Origin: G965216695 sp965216695
GTDB taxonomy: Bacteria > Pseudomonadota > Gammaproteobacteria > Pseudomonadales > Azotimanducaceae
DNA: 64,000 nt
Direction of reading: 5' to 3'
Assembly: GCA_965216695.1 (NCBI GenBank)
Contig: OZ244212.1
Coordinates: 496,001-560,000 of the forward strand
Shown piece after piece: positions 8,248 through 17,026 of this stretch. Made by a program: the position numbers and the translations under genes. Below the pieces are notes generated by a model, which ran no database searches, was not told where the DNA came from, and saw only the letters and a list, made by a program, of their open reading frames with translations. Numbering within the stretch: the stretch's first letter is position 1; the number at the start of each line of letters is the position of its first letter.

Positions 8248-9375
8248 TCAATAGTGTCGGGGCATCTCAGCAGCGCCTCCATCACCCCAGGCACCCCGGG
8301 CACCTCGGGAACGGTCGATGTGCGCAACCCTTTCGCGAATTGCCGGTATCAGCTCCTTACCGTATTCCTCCGCGTCCCCGTAGGGGTCGAAGCCACGAAT
8401 CAGGACGCCGCTTACACCCAACTGATAGTACGCACCAATCGCATCTGCAACCTGGTACGCGGTTCCCACCAACGCCGTAGAATTGCCGCTGCCGTGGGCG
8501 GCGGCTGCGATCGGTACCCAAAGACGTTCGTCGTGAATCTCACCGCCTTCGATCAGTCGCACCAGCCGGCGCGCTGTCTCGGCCTCCGGCACGCGGCGAC
8601 GGGGTGCGCGAGCCCCAGCCTTCACGTCCGCTAGAATCTGCTCCGCACGCGCCCACGCCTGCGCCTCGGAAGCACCGATAATCGGACGAAAGGACACATT
8701 GAAACGCAGCGGTTCAAGCCCCGCGCGCGGGAAAGCCCGGAGTTCACGAATCAGCGCCCGGATCTGGGCCCGCGGTTCGCCGAATAGCGCGTAGGTGTCC
8801 GCCCACGACGCGCCTACCGGCTTAGCGGCCTCGGACACCCCTCCAAACCACAGCGGAACATGAGGCGTCTGCTTACAGCGAACCTCTGAATAGGCCCGGT
8901 CGAGCCGATAGAAGGCGCCGTGGTAGTCAAACGGCGAATCTGCGGTCCAGGTTCGGCGCAGAATCTCCATGTACTCTGCGGTACGGGCGTAACGCGCGTC
9001 GTGGCCAACGAAATCCCCATCCCGGCGCTGATCTGCGTCGACGCCTCCCGAGATAATATGCAGCCATATCCGACCTCCGGTGAGCTGATCGAGCGTCGCA
9101 ACTTTGCGTGCGGCGAGCGTCGGCGCTACGAAACCGGGCCGGTGAGCGACCAGAAACTGCAGCGTGCGGGTGTGGGCCGCTGCGTATTGGGCGATCGAGA
9201 ACCCGTCGGCCGACGCGCTGCTGTAACCCACTAACGCGGCGTCAAACCCGGATGCTTCGTGAACCCCAGCAAAATCGGCAACGTACGCCGGATCGACGCC
9301 GCCACCCACGATGTGAACCGTGGAGCCGGCTCCTGGAGCGGCAACGCCTATCATGCCGAGAACGTTGATCGGCAC
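8248..9375 (-). CDS. LLM-class flavin-dependent monooxygenase (SsuD-like)
   Basis: A 375-aa bacterial-luciferase-like FMNH2-dependent monooxygenase. The segment HEASGFDAALVGYSS, the run FLVAHRPGFVAPTLAARK and LDQLTGGRIWLHIISGG are typical of alkanesulfonate monooxygenase SsuD and its close relatives, as is the later EYMEILRRTW. Such enzymes need a separate flavin reductase, and none is encoded nearby. No ssuEABC transporter is present either, so sulfonate use is not demonstrated and another alkyl or aromatic substrate is possible. It is the first gene of a two-gene - strand unit with the beta-CASP hydrolase. Confidence 0.88.
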   Translation of the reverse strand: MPINVLGMIGVAAPGAGSTVHIVGGGVDPAYVADFAGVHEASGFDAALVGYSSASADGFSIAQYAAAHTRTLQFLVAHRPGFVAPTLAARKVATLDQLTGGRIWLHIISGGVDADQRRDGDFVGHDARYARTAEYMEILRRTWTADSPFDYHGAFYRLDRAYSEVRCKQTPHVPLWFGGVSEAAKPVGASWADTYALFGEPRAQIRALIRELRAFPRAGLEPLRFNVSFRPIIGASEAQAWARAEQILADVKAGARAPRRRVPEAETARRLVRLIEGGEIHDERLWVPIAAAAHGSGNSTALVGTAYQVADAIGAYYQLGVSGVLIRGFDPYGDAEEYGKELIPAIRERVAHIDRSRGARGAWGDGGAAEMPRHY

Positions 9376-9426
9376 TCCGGATCCTTAGTATAAGTTTTTA
9401 TTTTTCAGTAGTTTAAAGGATATTTC

Positions 9427-9900
9427 TCAGAACGCCAGGCGCAACACGCTTTCCGCGACGCAGGCCGGCTTGTCCTGATCCTTCACCTGCACCGTCATTT
9501 CGTTCACGATCTCGAGCATGCCGCCTTTCTCTTCGACACTCTTGATGCACCCTACGGTTCGAATCTGCGCCCCAACCGGCACCGGTGACGGGAAGCGCAC
9601 GCGGTTCCAGCCGTAATTGATCCCTAGCTTCACACCATCCACCTCGGGAATTCCGACACCTTCGCCACCGGGAAGAAAACTCAATATCGAAAGCGTCAGT
9701 TGGCCGTGCGCGATCGGTGCGCCGAACGGGCCGACCTTGGCGCGCTCGGGATCCACGTGGATCCACTGGTGATCCATAGTCGCGTCCGCAAAAGCGTTGA
9801 TGCGATCCTGCGTAATCTCGAACCACTCCGTGGGTTCCGATGGCTGATCGATCCGCTCACTGAGAAGTTTCTTTCCGTTTTCGAGTGCATTGTTCGACAT
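9427..9900 (-). CDS. MaoC-family (R)-hydratase-like protein
   Basis: A 157-aa single hot-dog domain of the MaoC dehydratase family. The catalytic hydratase-2 motif is seen as FADATMDHQWIHVDPERA (Asp and His at the usual sites), followed by GPFGAPIAHGQLTLSIL, which shapes the acyl-CoA tunnel. These proteins hydrate trans-2-enoyl-CoA or bind acyl thioesters. ATG 9900 has AGGGGA seven bases upstream, and residues before it (9927 start) look non-native. It stands alone on the - strand; the 50 nt after its stop are AT-rich. Confidence 0.9.
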   Translation of the reverse strand: MSNNALENGKKLLSERIDQPSEPTEWFEITQDRINAFADATMDHQWIHVDPERAKVGPFGAPIAHGQLTLSILSFLPGGEGVGIPEVDGVKLGINYGWNRVRFPSPVPVGAQIRTVGCIKSVEEKGGMLEIVNEMTVQVKDQDKPACVAESVLRLAF

Positions 9901-10602
9901 GATCCGTCCCCTGTTCCTGGCAAGCATTTATGGGTTGATTTCGAATGCGTGCATGGTCGCCGACCTGCGCGCCCGTGTCGATGGCGCACTGGTGTCCCGA
10001 TACCGGTGCAACGACACGACTAAGGCGCACGTAAGGCGCACCGCCGAGCAAGTGCGCGGCTAGCCAATTGCGACTGTCAACCAGCCCGCACTATTCCCGG
10101 CACCACCGCGCATATTGCAATTATTTCTTTCTATCCAACGGAAAACTTCATGTAAAATGTGCACGTTTTGCAGGTAACCAACTGTTTTTCGGGGGTAGGA
10201 TGCCATTGCAAACTGCGAGAAACCGACGAAACGGGTGCGGCGGCATTCGGAACGCGGACAACGTTTAGCACGCTTAGGTAAACCCAAGCTAGACAGACCG
10301 AAGCCAACGGATTCTACGCAGCGCCACCCCCCAATCTGGCTGTTAGCAGTTGGCCAGCAGGCGGACCCGGTTGCAACGCGGCAGCCAGGTCAACGAGGTG
10401 TCGTGACCATGGTTATGGACATCATGGTCATGGACATAGAGCCATGAACATATATGTAGATTGGCATGTGGAAGGAGTGTCGGTTGGCTCGAACGGTTTT
10501 GAGCGTCTCCAGCGCAAGAGCATCCTCGTTAGAGACGTACCGGCAGTTACAATGCTTTCACAAAAAACGACATCTCGAGGGTTTAGCTGACGCGGGGATT
10601 CA

Positions 10603-10616
10603 TGGACACTTGTCCA
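10603..10616. promoter_or_regulatory. Perfect inverted repeat, candidate operator
   Basis: TGGACA at 10603-10608 and TGTCCA at 10611-10616 form a 6-2-6 palindrome, 148 nt upstream of the flp start. It has the geometry of a dimeric regulator site; no regulator gene lies beside it. Chance occurrence cannot be excluded. Confidence 0.3.
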
Positions 10617-10731
10617 CGAACTCGCAGGGAGCGGAGTCAATGAAACGGGAAGGGAACAGCTCGACCTATTTCACTCTTGCAGACCCAAAAAGTTCGACGT
10701 AATTGACCGTCGCGCACGATAAACGCACGGT

Positions 10732-10753
10732 CCCAAATTTTCGAAAATTCGGG
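10732..10753 (+). promoter_or_regulatory. Near-perfect 22-nt palindrome overlapping the flp ribosome-binding site
   Basis: The sequence reads as a palindrome with 10 of 11 base pairs matched: CCC at 10732-10734 pairs with GGG at 10751-10753, with AATTTTCGAAAATT as the core and one A-C mismatch at positions 4 and 19. The GGG arm is part of the GGGAG Shine-Dalgarno of flp (ATG 10764). It may be a protein operator or, as RNA, a structure that affects ribosome access. Confidence 0.55.
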
Positions 10754-10763
10754 AGATCTACAC

Positions 10764-10952
10764 ATGAATAGAATCCTTTCTTTCCTTCGGGACGAAGAGG
10801 GTCTGACGACGGTCGAGTACGCCATCGCCGGATCTCTGGTTGCTCTGGTCGTCGTTGGCGCGTTCACCGCTCTGGGTAGCGCGGTTGGCTCTGCGATCAA
10901 CGAGATGACCAGCGTCATCAACGGCAGCGGCAGCGGCGGCGCGGCTACGTAA
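10764..10952 (+). CDS. flp: Flp family type IVb pilin
   Basis: A 62-aa pilin precursor, the structural subunit of the Flp fimbria. A short basic leader (MNRILSFLRDEEG) precedes the cleavage site, then LTTVEYAIAGSLVALVVVG, the type IVb hydrophobic helix with the Glu at +5 and the adjacent Tyr. TadV downstream would cut after the Gly. The tail is Gly/Ser-rich (GSGSGG). GGGAG lies about 8 nt upstream of the ATG. It is the first gene of the Tad locus and is separated from the rest by a strong hairpin. Confidence 0.95.
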   Translation: MNRILSFLRDEEGLTTVEYAIAGSLVALVVVGAFTALGSAVGSAINEMTSVINGSGSGGAAT

Positions 10953-10967
10953 TAGCCTCACCGCCAG

Positions 10968-10997
10968 ACAGGCGGCGACCCTAAGGCCGCCGCCTGT
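10968..10997 (+). repeat. Strong hairpin after flp (10-bp stem)
   Basis: ACAGGCGGCG at 10968-10977 pairs perfectly with CGCCGCCTGT at 10988-10997 around a 10-nt loop, starting 16 nt after the flp stop. No T-run follows, so it is probably a partial attenuator or an mRNA-stabilising structure that lets the pilin be made in excess over the assembly proteins. Confidence 0.6.
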
Positions 10998-11066
10998 TCG
11001 CCCACCGGCCCTCGCAAACGCACCGAGTACTGAACTCCGCGAACGCATGAGGACGCATCACCCACA

Positions 11067-11555
11067 ATGCTCGACCATATCTCCATAAACTTTGCCCTGC
11101 TCGCCACTCTTCTAGCGCTCGCGACTTGGTTTGACATCCGCCAATCTAGAATTCCAAACAGCATTGTATGTCTCGTCCTGGTACTCGGATTCGGAACCCA
11201 GGCGTCAGTTTCCGGCTGGACCGGCGTTGTATCCGCCGGCTACGGCTTCGCTGTCGCCTTGGTGTTGCTATTGCCCTTCTATGCCCTCCGCGCGCTGGGC
11301 GCAGGAGATGTTAAGTTAATTGCCTCTGTAGGCGCTTTCGTGGGTGCAAAAAGCATTCTCGGCACGATTGTCGCCATCATGCTCTGCGGAGGAGTGTTCG
11401 CGCTTGCGGTTGTGGCGACGCAACGGCTGAAAGCTAGCACGACCGCCGGTCCTGTCGATATGCCATTGGGAACCAGAAAGACCAAGTTTCCATTTGCCGC
11501 ATCCATCGCATGCGGCACGCTGGGCTACCTGACGCTTGCAGGACAGATCCTATGA
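11067..11555 (+). CDS. tadV: A24 prepilin peptidase TadV/CpaA
   Basis: A 162-aa inner-membrane aspartic protease that cleaves Flp prepilin and pseudopilins. It lacks the methylase domain of PilD-type enzymes, as usual for TadV. The two catalytic aspartates are in FDIRQSRIPN (residue ~23) and ALGAGDVKLI (~78), the GxGD motif. About five hydrophobic segments span the protein, ending with GYLTLAGQIL. It follows flp with the hairpin between them and precedes the AAA ATPase by 36 nt. Confidence 0.93.
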   Translation: MLDHISINFALLATLLALATWFDIRQSRIPNSIVCLVLVLGFGTQASVSGWTGVVSAGYGFAVALVLLLPFYALRALGAGDVKLIASVGAFVGAKSILGTIVAIMLCGGVFALAVVATQRLKASTTAGPVDMPLGTRKTKFPFAASIACGTLGYLTLAGQIL

Positions 11556-11591
11556 TCCACCGACATCTGCATATAGGCTAGGCACACGCAA

Positions 11592-12968
11592 ATGAACAGT
11601 ACTCAGGCTATCGACGTGAACGTTCAACCTGCTGGCATTTCAACCCTGGCGGATCTCGCGCCGCGACCGACAACGATCGAGCAAACCGGGCTCACCGAGA
11701 GCTTCGTTGTGGATCTGGTTGCCAAACATCTGATCGACGGCGGCGTATTGACCATGTCCACGCTGTGCAAGCGCATGGGCCTGAGCGCGAAAGTCCTCGA
11801 CGAAGCAATGACCTTCATGCGCCAGGCGGCCCTTGTCGAAGTGCTGGCTGCGTCGGACTCCGGCTCGAGCTTGCGCTACCACCTGACGGATCGGGGTCGG
11901 GCTACCGCTCTGGAAGCGATGGCGCGCAATGGCTATGTCGGCAAAGCGCCAGTACCACTCGCACGATACCGAGAGCTCGTCAAGAAACAGACCGTGCACG
12001 GCCGAAGCGTAACGCTCGCTCAGATGCAGCAGGCTTTCGGACACATGGTGCTGCGCGAGGAACTCAGAGACCAGCTCGGACCGGCGATGAACTCCGGCCG
12101 CGCGATATTCATATACGGACCTGCCGGTACAGGCAAGACGTACATTACCCAACGGCTGGCTCGCTTGTTTCCGCACGAGGTCCTGATTCCGCACGCAATC
12201 ATGATCAACGAATACACGGTGTCGGTGTTTGATCCAATATTGCACAAGGCGATTGAACCCGCGACATCAGGCGCCGCGAATCAGCTCGTTCTCGAGGGTC
12301 ACGATGCGCGATTCGTCGCATGCGAGCGGCCCGTGCTGATCAGCGGTGGCGAACTTACGGCCGATATGCTCGAAGTTCAGTTCGACGCGAGCACGAAAAC
12401 GTACCGCGCACCGCTCCAACTGAAGGCAAACAATGGAATCTACATCATTGACGATATGGGTCGTCAGCAAGTTGCCCCCGAAACTGTTTTCAATCGCTGG
12501 ATCGTTCCACTGGAAGAAAAGGTCGACTATCTGAGCCTCGGCACGGGACAACATTTCGACGTGCCTTTCGACGTTATTCTAATCTTCTCAACCAATCTTC
12601 ATCCGCTAGACCTGGCGGACGAGGCATTTCTCCGAAGAATCGGCTACAAAATCGAATTCGGATACCTTGAACCAAAGGAGTACGATCTGATCTGGCAGGA
12701 GATCTGTGAAGCAAACGACATTCGATACGATCCGGCAATCGTGGATTTCGTTATCTCGGAGTTACATGAAACCAAAAACGTCCCGTTGTTGCCCTGTCAT
12801 CCGCGGGACCTGATTAATATTGCAATCGACCGATGTGCCTACCAGGCAGAATCCCGAGAACTCACGCCTGAGAGTCTGGTGTGGGCATGGAACAACTATT
12901 TTGTATCAATGAAGAACCCTGAATCGTTTCGCGGTCAGGCAAGGGTACGAGAAGGAGATCAAACATGA
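11592..12968 (+). CDS. AAA ATPase with N-terminal winged-helix region, Tad-associated
   Basis: A 458-aa protein. Residues ~35-110 look like a winged-helix domain (DGGVLTMSTLCKRMGLSAKV...YHLTDRGRATALEAMA). Residues ~150-430 form an AAA module with Walker A GPAGTGKT (176-183), Walker B IYIIDDMG, a sensor-like ILIFSTNLHPLDL and an arginine-finger-like EAFLRRIGYKIEF. It has no membrane segment. Proteins of this kind recur in tad loci of proteobacteria just before cpaB/rcpC but, to my knowledge, have no fixed role; remodelling of the secretion machine is a guess. Its stop overlaps the rcpC start by 4 nt (ATGA), so the two are translationally coupled. Confidence 0.88.
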   Translation: MNSTQAIDVNVQPAGISTLADLAPRPTTIEQTGLTESFVVDLVAKHLIDGGVLTMSTLCKRMGLSAKVLDEAMTFMRQAALVEVLAASDSGSSLRYHLTDRGRATALEAMARNGYVGKAPVPLARYRELVKKQTVHGRSVTLAQMQQAFGHMVLREELRDQLGPAMNSGRAIFIYGPAGTGKTYITQRLARLFPHEVLIPHAIMINEYTVSVFDPILHKAIEPATSGAANQLVLEGHDARFVACERPVLISGGELTADMLEVQFDASTKTYRAPLQLKANNGIYIIDDMGRQQVAPETVFNRWIVPLEEKVDYLSLGTGQHFDVPFDVILIFSTNLHPLDLADEAFLRRIGYKIEFGYLEPKEYDLIWQEICEANDIRYDPAIVDFVISELHETKNVPLLPCHPRDLINIAIDRCAYQAESRELTPESLVWAWNNYFVSMKNPESFRGQARVREGDQT

Positions 12969-13750
12969 GACGCAGAGGAATCACCCTCATACTGTTCTCG
13001 CTGGTCCTTGGCGGCGCCGCCGCATGGCTTGCGAACAACTGGCTCGAAACGCGGCTACTCCCCGCAGCAGAAGCATCTGATGTTGAAACCGTTGTCGCGG
13101 CCGCGATCGCCATTCCGTACGGAACGAAGATCGACGAACGTCATACCAAAGTCATAGAGATCCCGAAGGGTACTGCCCCCGAAGGCGCGATCCGTAGTTT
13201 GGAGGACGTGTCGGGCAAGGTGTCCAAGCAACCGATGGCGCGGGGTGAGATTCTGATCGGCCCAAGATTCGCCGATCACGCGGCCGGTAGCACGCTCGCG
13301 GCGTTGATCCAGGAGAACAAACGTGCGATCACGCTGCGCGTCAACGACGTTGTCGGCGTTGCCGGTTTCCTGCTCCCGGGCAACCGCATCGACGTGTTGG
13401 CCACGCGCAAGGTCGGTGGCCGCGCTGTTACAGAGACGGTCTTGCATGACCTAAAGGTGCTTGCGGTGGACCAGACGACATCGACCGAAAAGAACGAACC
13501 CGTGATCGTTCGGGCAGTAACCCTTGAAGTCACGCCGAAAGAAAGTCATACGCTGGTCAAAGCGCGGTCGGAAGGCAGCATCCAGCTAACGCTGCGCAAC
13601 CCGCTCGACGACTACGAAGAGCCAGAACCGATCGCGGAGGCACCTAAACCCGCGCCCCAGAAGCGAGTCCGCCGAGCGCCCCCGTCGACCGACACACAGG
13701 TGACCATAATTCGGGGTACCCGCACAACCCGAGAGAAGGCCAAGATTTAG
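12965..13750 (+). CDS. rcpC: Flp pilus assembly protein CpaB/RcpC
   Basis: A 261-aa envelope protein with an N-terminal membrane anchor (ITLILFSLVLGGAAAWLAN) and a periplasmic SAF domain (VVAAAIAIPYGTKIDERHTKV), then the RcpC/CpaB domain (NKRAITLRVNDVVGVAGFLLPGNRIDVL). It is thought to stabilise or gate the outer-membrane secretin. The C-terminal ~60 residues are Pro/Lys/Arg-rich and probably disordered. ATG overlaps the AAA ATPase stop. A 68-nt gap with AAGG before the next ATG leads to the secretin gene. Confidence 0.93.
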   Translation: MRRRGITLILFSLVLGGAAAWLANNWLETRLLPAAEASDVETVVAAAIAIPYGTKIDERHTKVIEIPKGTAPEGAIRSLEDVSGKVSKQPMARGEILIGPRFADHAAGSTLAALIQENKRAITLRVNDVVGVAGFLLPGNRIDVLATRKVGGRAVTETVLHDLKVLAVDQTTSTEKNEPVIVRAVTLEVTPKESHTLVKARSEGSIQLTLRNPLDDYEEPEPIAEAPKPAPQKRVRRAPPSTDTQVTIIRGTRTTREKAKI

Positions 13751-13818
13751 CCGACGGAGAATACCGGGCGTAGCATCGCTGGAAACGAAAACGCTGGATA
13801 CAAAAAAATAAGGCAATC

Positions 13819-15369
13819 ATGATGATTCACCAAAAGAAAAATCTATCAGCTGCTGTTCTCTGCGCTTGCTTACTAGCGTGCAGCACCGCGATGGCACAGG
13901 ATTCCACCGCGGACGGCATCAACCTGCAACGGGCAACGAACAATCTGTCGGTTCCGATCTTCAAGAGCCGGGTCGTGCAACTCGATGCGCCAGCAGCGAG
14001 GGTGTCCGTTGGTAATCCGGACGTAGCCGACATCCTGATTCTTCGAGCGACGCAGTTGTACGTACTCGGCAAGAGTCTCGGAACCACAAACGTTCTACTT
14101 TGGGATCGTCAAGATCGACTCATCGGTACCGTGAGCGTTGAGGTAGCGCACGATGTGGAATCGTTAAAGTACAAACTACACCAACTGCTCCCCGGGGAAC
14201 CGATCGAAATTTACTCGGCGCAAAAGCGTCTGGTTCTTAAGGGCCAGATCTCGAGCGTGCCGAAGATGGATGCAGCATTAGCCATCGCGCAAGGTTATTT
14301 GGCAGACGTCAAGTCTGACAACAAGGCAGTCGGCGGCGTCATCAATATGCTGCAGGTCGGCGGCGGACAGCAGGTCATGTTGGAGGTGAAGGTCGCGGAG
14401 ATCAACCGCACCGAACTCAAGCGACTAGACGCCAACTTCAATGTACTCAACGTCCGGAGCGACCAATGGAGCTGGGGCGGCGTGAACGGTGGCGCATCCT
14501 TTCCCGATGCAGTTTTCCCGCCCTTCAACTTCGTCGATCCCGAAACAGGAGCTGTTCTTACTCAACCCGGTGGGCGCATTCCCACGGTCGACGATTTTCA
14601 TCCCTGGGGTATAGCGGCCGAAGAATTCGCGCCGGATACTCAGGTGATTCAGAATCAGGGTCTATTCGCACGCTTCCTCTCAAACTCGACGGCTTTCAAC
14701 CTCGCCCTGGATGCTGCCCGCGAACAGGGCCTTGCGAAGATTCTTGCGGAACCGACCCTCACCACCCTTTCCGGAGAGGAAGCGAAATTTCTCTCGGGTG
14801 GTGAATTCCCGATACCCGTGCCACGGGGTGACAACGGAATAACAATCCAATTCAAAGAGTTCGGCGTGGGATTGACGTTTCTGCCACTGGTCCTGGGTGA
14901 CGGCGTGATCAACGTTAAACTCAACGTGGTTGTCAGTGAACTCGTCAACGCCAACACCGTCGGGATAGGAGACACCGCCACCACCGCAGAGTTCGTAATC
15001 CCTGCACTATCAAAGCGCAGTGCTCGCGCAACCGTTGAGCTGCGCGAAGGTCAAACTATGGGAATAGCCGGCCTGATCAACGAAAACGTTAGAGAAGGCA
15101 TCACAAAATTTCCTGGCCTTGGCGAGATCCCAATTTTGGGCGCACTTTTCCGAAGCCAGGAGTTTCTTACGAATGAAACCGAACTGGTGATTCTGGTTAC
15201 ACCGAAACTGGCGAAACCATTGCGCCAGCAGGACATCAGGCTACCGACAGATGATTTCGTACCACCAAACGATTGGGAGTTTTATCTACTCGGCCGATTG
15301 GAGGGTAGCAAACGAGACGCCGAAGAAGCTGGTACGGACGGTGAATATGGCCACAGGGTGGAAGAATGA
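13819..15369 (+). CDS. rcpA: Tad secretin CpaC/RcpA
   Basis: A 516-aa outer-membrane secretin, the exit pore for the Flp pilus. It has a signal peptide (LSAAVLCACLLACSTAMA, likely cut before QDS) and an N-terminal pilus-secretin domain (LDAPAARVSVGNPDVADI, YVLGKSLGTTNVLLWD). A BON-like segment follows, then the secretin core with EVKVAEINRTELKRL, EPTLTTLSGEEAKFLSGGEF and a late LVILVTPKLAKPL. The size fits the family. The last 4 nt overlap the start of the lipoprotein gene, so production of pore and candidate pilotin is coupled. Confidence 0.94.
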   Translation: MMIHQKKNLSAAVLCACLLACSTAMAQDSTADGINLQRATNNLSVPIFKSRVVQLDAPAARVSVGNPDVADILILRATQLYVLGKSLGTTNVLLWDRQDRLIGTVSVEVAHDVESLKYKLHQLLPGEPIEIYSAQKRLVLKGQISSVPKMDAALAIAQGYLADVKSDNKAVGGVINMLQVGGGQQVMLEVKVAEINRTELKRLDANFNVLNVRSDQWSWGGVNGGASFPDAVFPPFNFVDPETGAVLTQPGGRIPTVDDFHPWGIAAEEFAPDTQVIQNQGLFARFLSNSTAFNLALDAAREQGLAKILAEPTLTTLSGEEAKFLSGGEFPIPVPRGDNGITIQFKEFGVGLTFLPLVLGDGVINVKLNVVVSELVNANTVGIGDTATTAEFVIPALSKRSARATVELREGQTMGIAGLINENVREGITKFPGLGEIPILGALFRSQEFLTNETELVILVTPKLAKPLRQQDIRLPTDDFVPPNDWEFYLLGRLEGSKRDAEEAGTDGEYGHRVEE

Positions 15370-15644
15370 AAGTAACTAATCGTTTTACAACATTGGGCGC
15401 AGGTCTGCTGCTGCTTGCAGTAACAGGTTGCGAAAACATGCAATCATCCAAGCTCGACGAAACGTTTGGGTCGTCGGTACGAGCCATGATTGCGAACCAG
15501 ACCAAGGATTCTTCTCTTATCCCAAGCGAAGAGCCATTGGAATCGACGGATTCGCGTCGACTAAATAATGCTTTACGGACCTATCGTGACGATGTCGCCG
15601 ACCCAGGAGCCGTTGACGCATCAACGGACATATCGATCGATTAA
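15366..15644 (+). CDS. Tad-locus lipoprotein (CpaD-like, short)
   Basis: A 92-aa predicted outer-membrane lipoprotein. The signal peptide (FTTLGAGLLLLAVTGC) ends in lipobox VTGC with Cys at residue ~22. The mature part includes FGSSVRAMIANQTKDSS, reminiscent of the conserved segment in CpaD/RcpB-type pilus lipoproteins, but it is much shorter than CpaD. The overlap with rcpA suggests a secretin partner or pilotin. The rest (DSRRLNNALRTYRDDVADPG) is hydrophilic and has no known motif. Confidence 0.75.
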   Translation: MKVTNRFTTLGAGLLLLAVTGCENMQSSKLDETFGSSVRAMIANQTKDSSLIPSEEPLESTDSRRLNNALRTYRDDVADPGAVDASTDISID

Positions 15645-15702
15645 CACCGATACGATTCGCGTCGTCTAATGGAGTTTAGTTTTGTTGCAAGAAGGGGGAA
15701 GT

Positions 15703-17016
15703 ATGCAACGCTCGAATCGGACAGAAACAAGAAGTAACGCCAGCGCGAAACGCGCGCCGGCCGGCTGGCGCCAGACTGGCGCGATCATACCTGTTGTTGT
15801 GATCGCAATGGTGGCGCTACTCGCGATGATGGGGCTTACGCTCGACAGCGCGCATGGGCTGTTGAACAAGTCCAAGTTGCAGAACTCAGTTGACGCTGCC
15901 GCGCTGGCAGGCGCGAAGGTTCTGTGGGAAGACGAAGACACGGTACTCGCCGAAGCAGAAGCACGCGCAGTGTTCGGTCTAAACGCCGACGATGCTGGCA
16001 ACAGCGAGATCAACGACTCGTATGACAGCAACGAGATGTCGTTGACTGTGCAGTTCTCGGAAGAACTGGATCCGTTTACGCCAGGAACTACTCCGGCAAA
16101 CTTCATTCGAGTGCGCGCAACTGGGTTAGATCTGCCCGCGTGGTTCATCCGTATTCTTGGATTCAACACGAAGACCGTGGCAGCGAGCGCGGTCGCAGGA
16201 CCCAGTCCATCATTGCGCAATGTTTGTAACGTGGCACCGATGATGGTCTGTGGCGAAGCGGACACCGATCCGGATGACGACAACTACTGGGGTTATGAAC
16301 TTGATGCCCCTCAGGTACTCAAAACCACAGCGAGTGGCGGTGACTTCGAGATTGGACCCGGCAACTTCCAGTTGATTCGGCTCGAAGACGCCCAAGGTGG
16401 CGCCGATATTCGCGAGGCGATGGCTGGGTCTTATGATGCGTGCCTCGCGGACGACGAGAATATCGATACGGAGCCCGGCAACACCGTGGGCCCGTCGGTT
16501 CAAGGCATAAACACACGTTTCGGCATCTACAGCGGGCCGGTTAGCGCCGCGGACTATCCGCCGGATGAAGTCACGGAGTTTGGCAATCCACCATTGACGT
16601 ACGAGGACATGGACAGCGACGGCGATGACGAGATCGTCTACGCCGACGAAGACGGCGACGTCGAGATCACGAGCGCAAACATTGACGACGCGGACTACGA
16701 CATTTTTACCCACGACGACTACGAGAACTGGGCAGGCCCGACGCAGGTAGGCGGGGTCGAAGGCCGACGTATTCTCGCGGTTCCGGTCGGTATGTGCGAC
16801 GGCACAACCAATGGCCAGGGACAGGTCGAACTGTTGGCGGTGCTGTGTTTTCACCTGCTGCAACCGGCATCGCAACACGGCCAGGAATCGCACATCTTTG
16901 GCCAGTTCGTTGGACCTGACTGCAACGCCAACGGCGATGCAGGCCCCGATCCCGACGATGGACCCGGCGTGGTGACGTTCTACCTTTACAAGGATCCTGA
17001 CTCGACTGCGTCGTAG
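15703..17016 (+). CDS. tadG: TadG-like pilus assembly protein
   Basis: A 437-aa protein with one N-terminal membrane helix (GAIIPVVVIAMVALLAMMGL), then LDSAHGLLNKSKLQNSVDAAALAGA, the hallmark of TadG/Flp-assembly proteins with a pseudopilin-like helix. The large periplasmic remainder is rich in Asp, Glu and Gly (DMDSDGDDEIVYADEDGDVE), which may bind calcium; this is inferred from composition only. The start at 15703 is supported by a GGGGGAA Shine-Dalgarno; a TTG at 15682 is open but lies before it. Cysteines cluster in the last third (CNVAPMMVC, GMCDG). Confidence 0.85.
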   Translation: MQRSNRTETRSNASAKRAPAGWRQTGAIIPVVVIAMVALLAMMGLTLDSAHGLLNKSKLQNSVDAAALAGAKVLWEDEDTVLAEAEARAVFGLNADDAGNSEINDSYDSNEMSLTVQFSEELDPFTPGTTPANFIRVRATGLDLPAWFIRILGFNTKTVAASAVAGPSPSLRNVCNVAPMMVCGEADTDPDDDNYWGYELDAPQVLKTTASGGDFEIGPGNFQLIRLEDAQGGADIREAMAGSYDACLADDENIDTEPGNTVGPSVQGINTRFGIYSGPVSAADYPPDEVTEFGNPPLTYEDMDSDGDDEIVYADEDGDVEITSANIDDADYDIFTHDDYENWAGPTQVGGVEGRRILAVPVGMCDGTTNGQGQVELLAVLCFHLLQPASQHGQESHIFGQFVGPDCNANGDAGPDPDDGPGVVTFYLYKDPDSTAS

Positions 17017-17026
17017 GTAACCTCAA

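Larger units (their letters stand above)
9901..10763. other. Long leader region upstream of the Tad locus
   Basis: This 863-nt stretch lies between the divergent maoC-like gene and flp. It has no ORF with family resemblance. I see an ATG-rich patch at about 10409-10440 with two copies of ATGGACAT, an inverted repeat at 10603-10616 and a strong palindrome at 10732-10753 just before flp. I looked for a cyclic-di-GMP riboswitch and did not find its conserved blocks. The length suggests a regulated promoter region for the pilus operon. Confidence 0.5.

Noticed and set aside
10130..10300. Possible cyclic-di-GMP riboswitch upstream of the Tad locus
   Set aside because: A GCAAA block followed by GC-rich stems looked suggestive, but the conserved CGCAAAGCCUCCGG-type core and second stem are absent.
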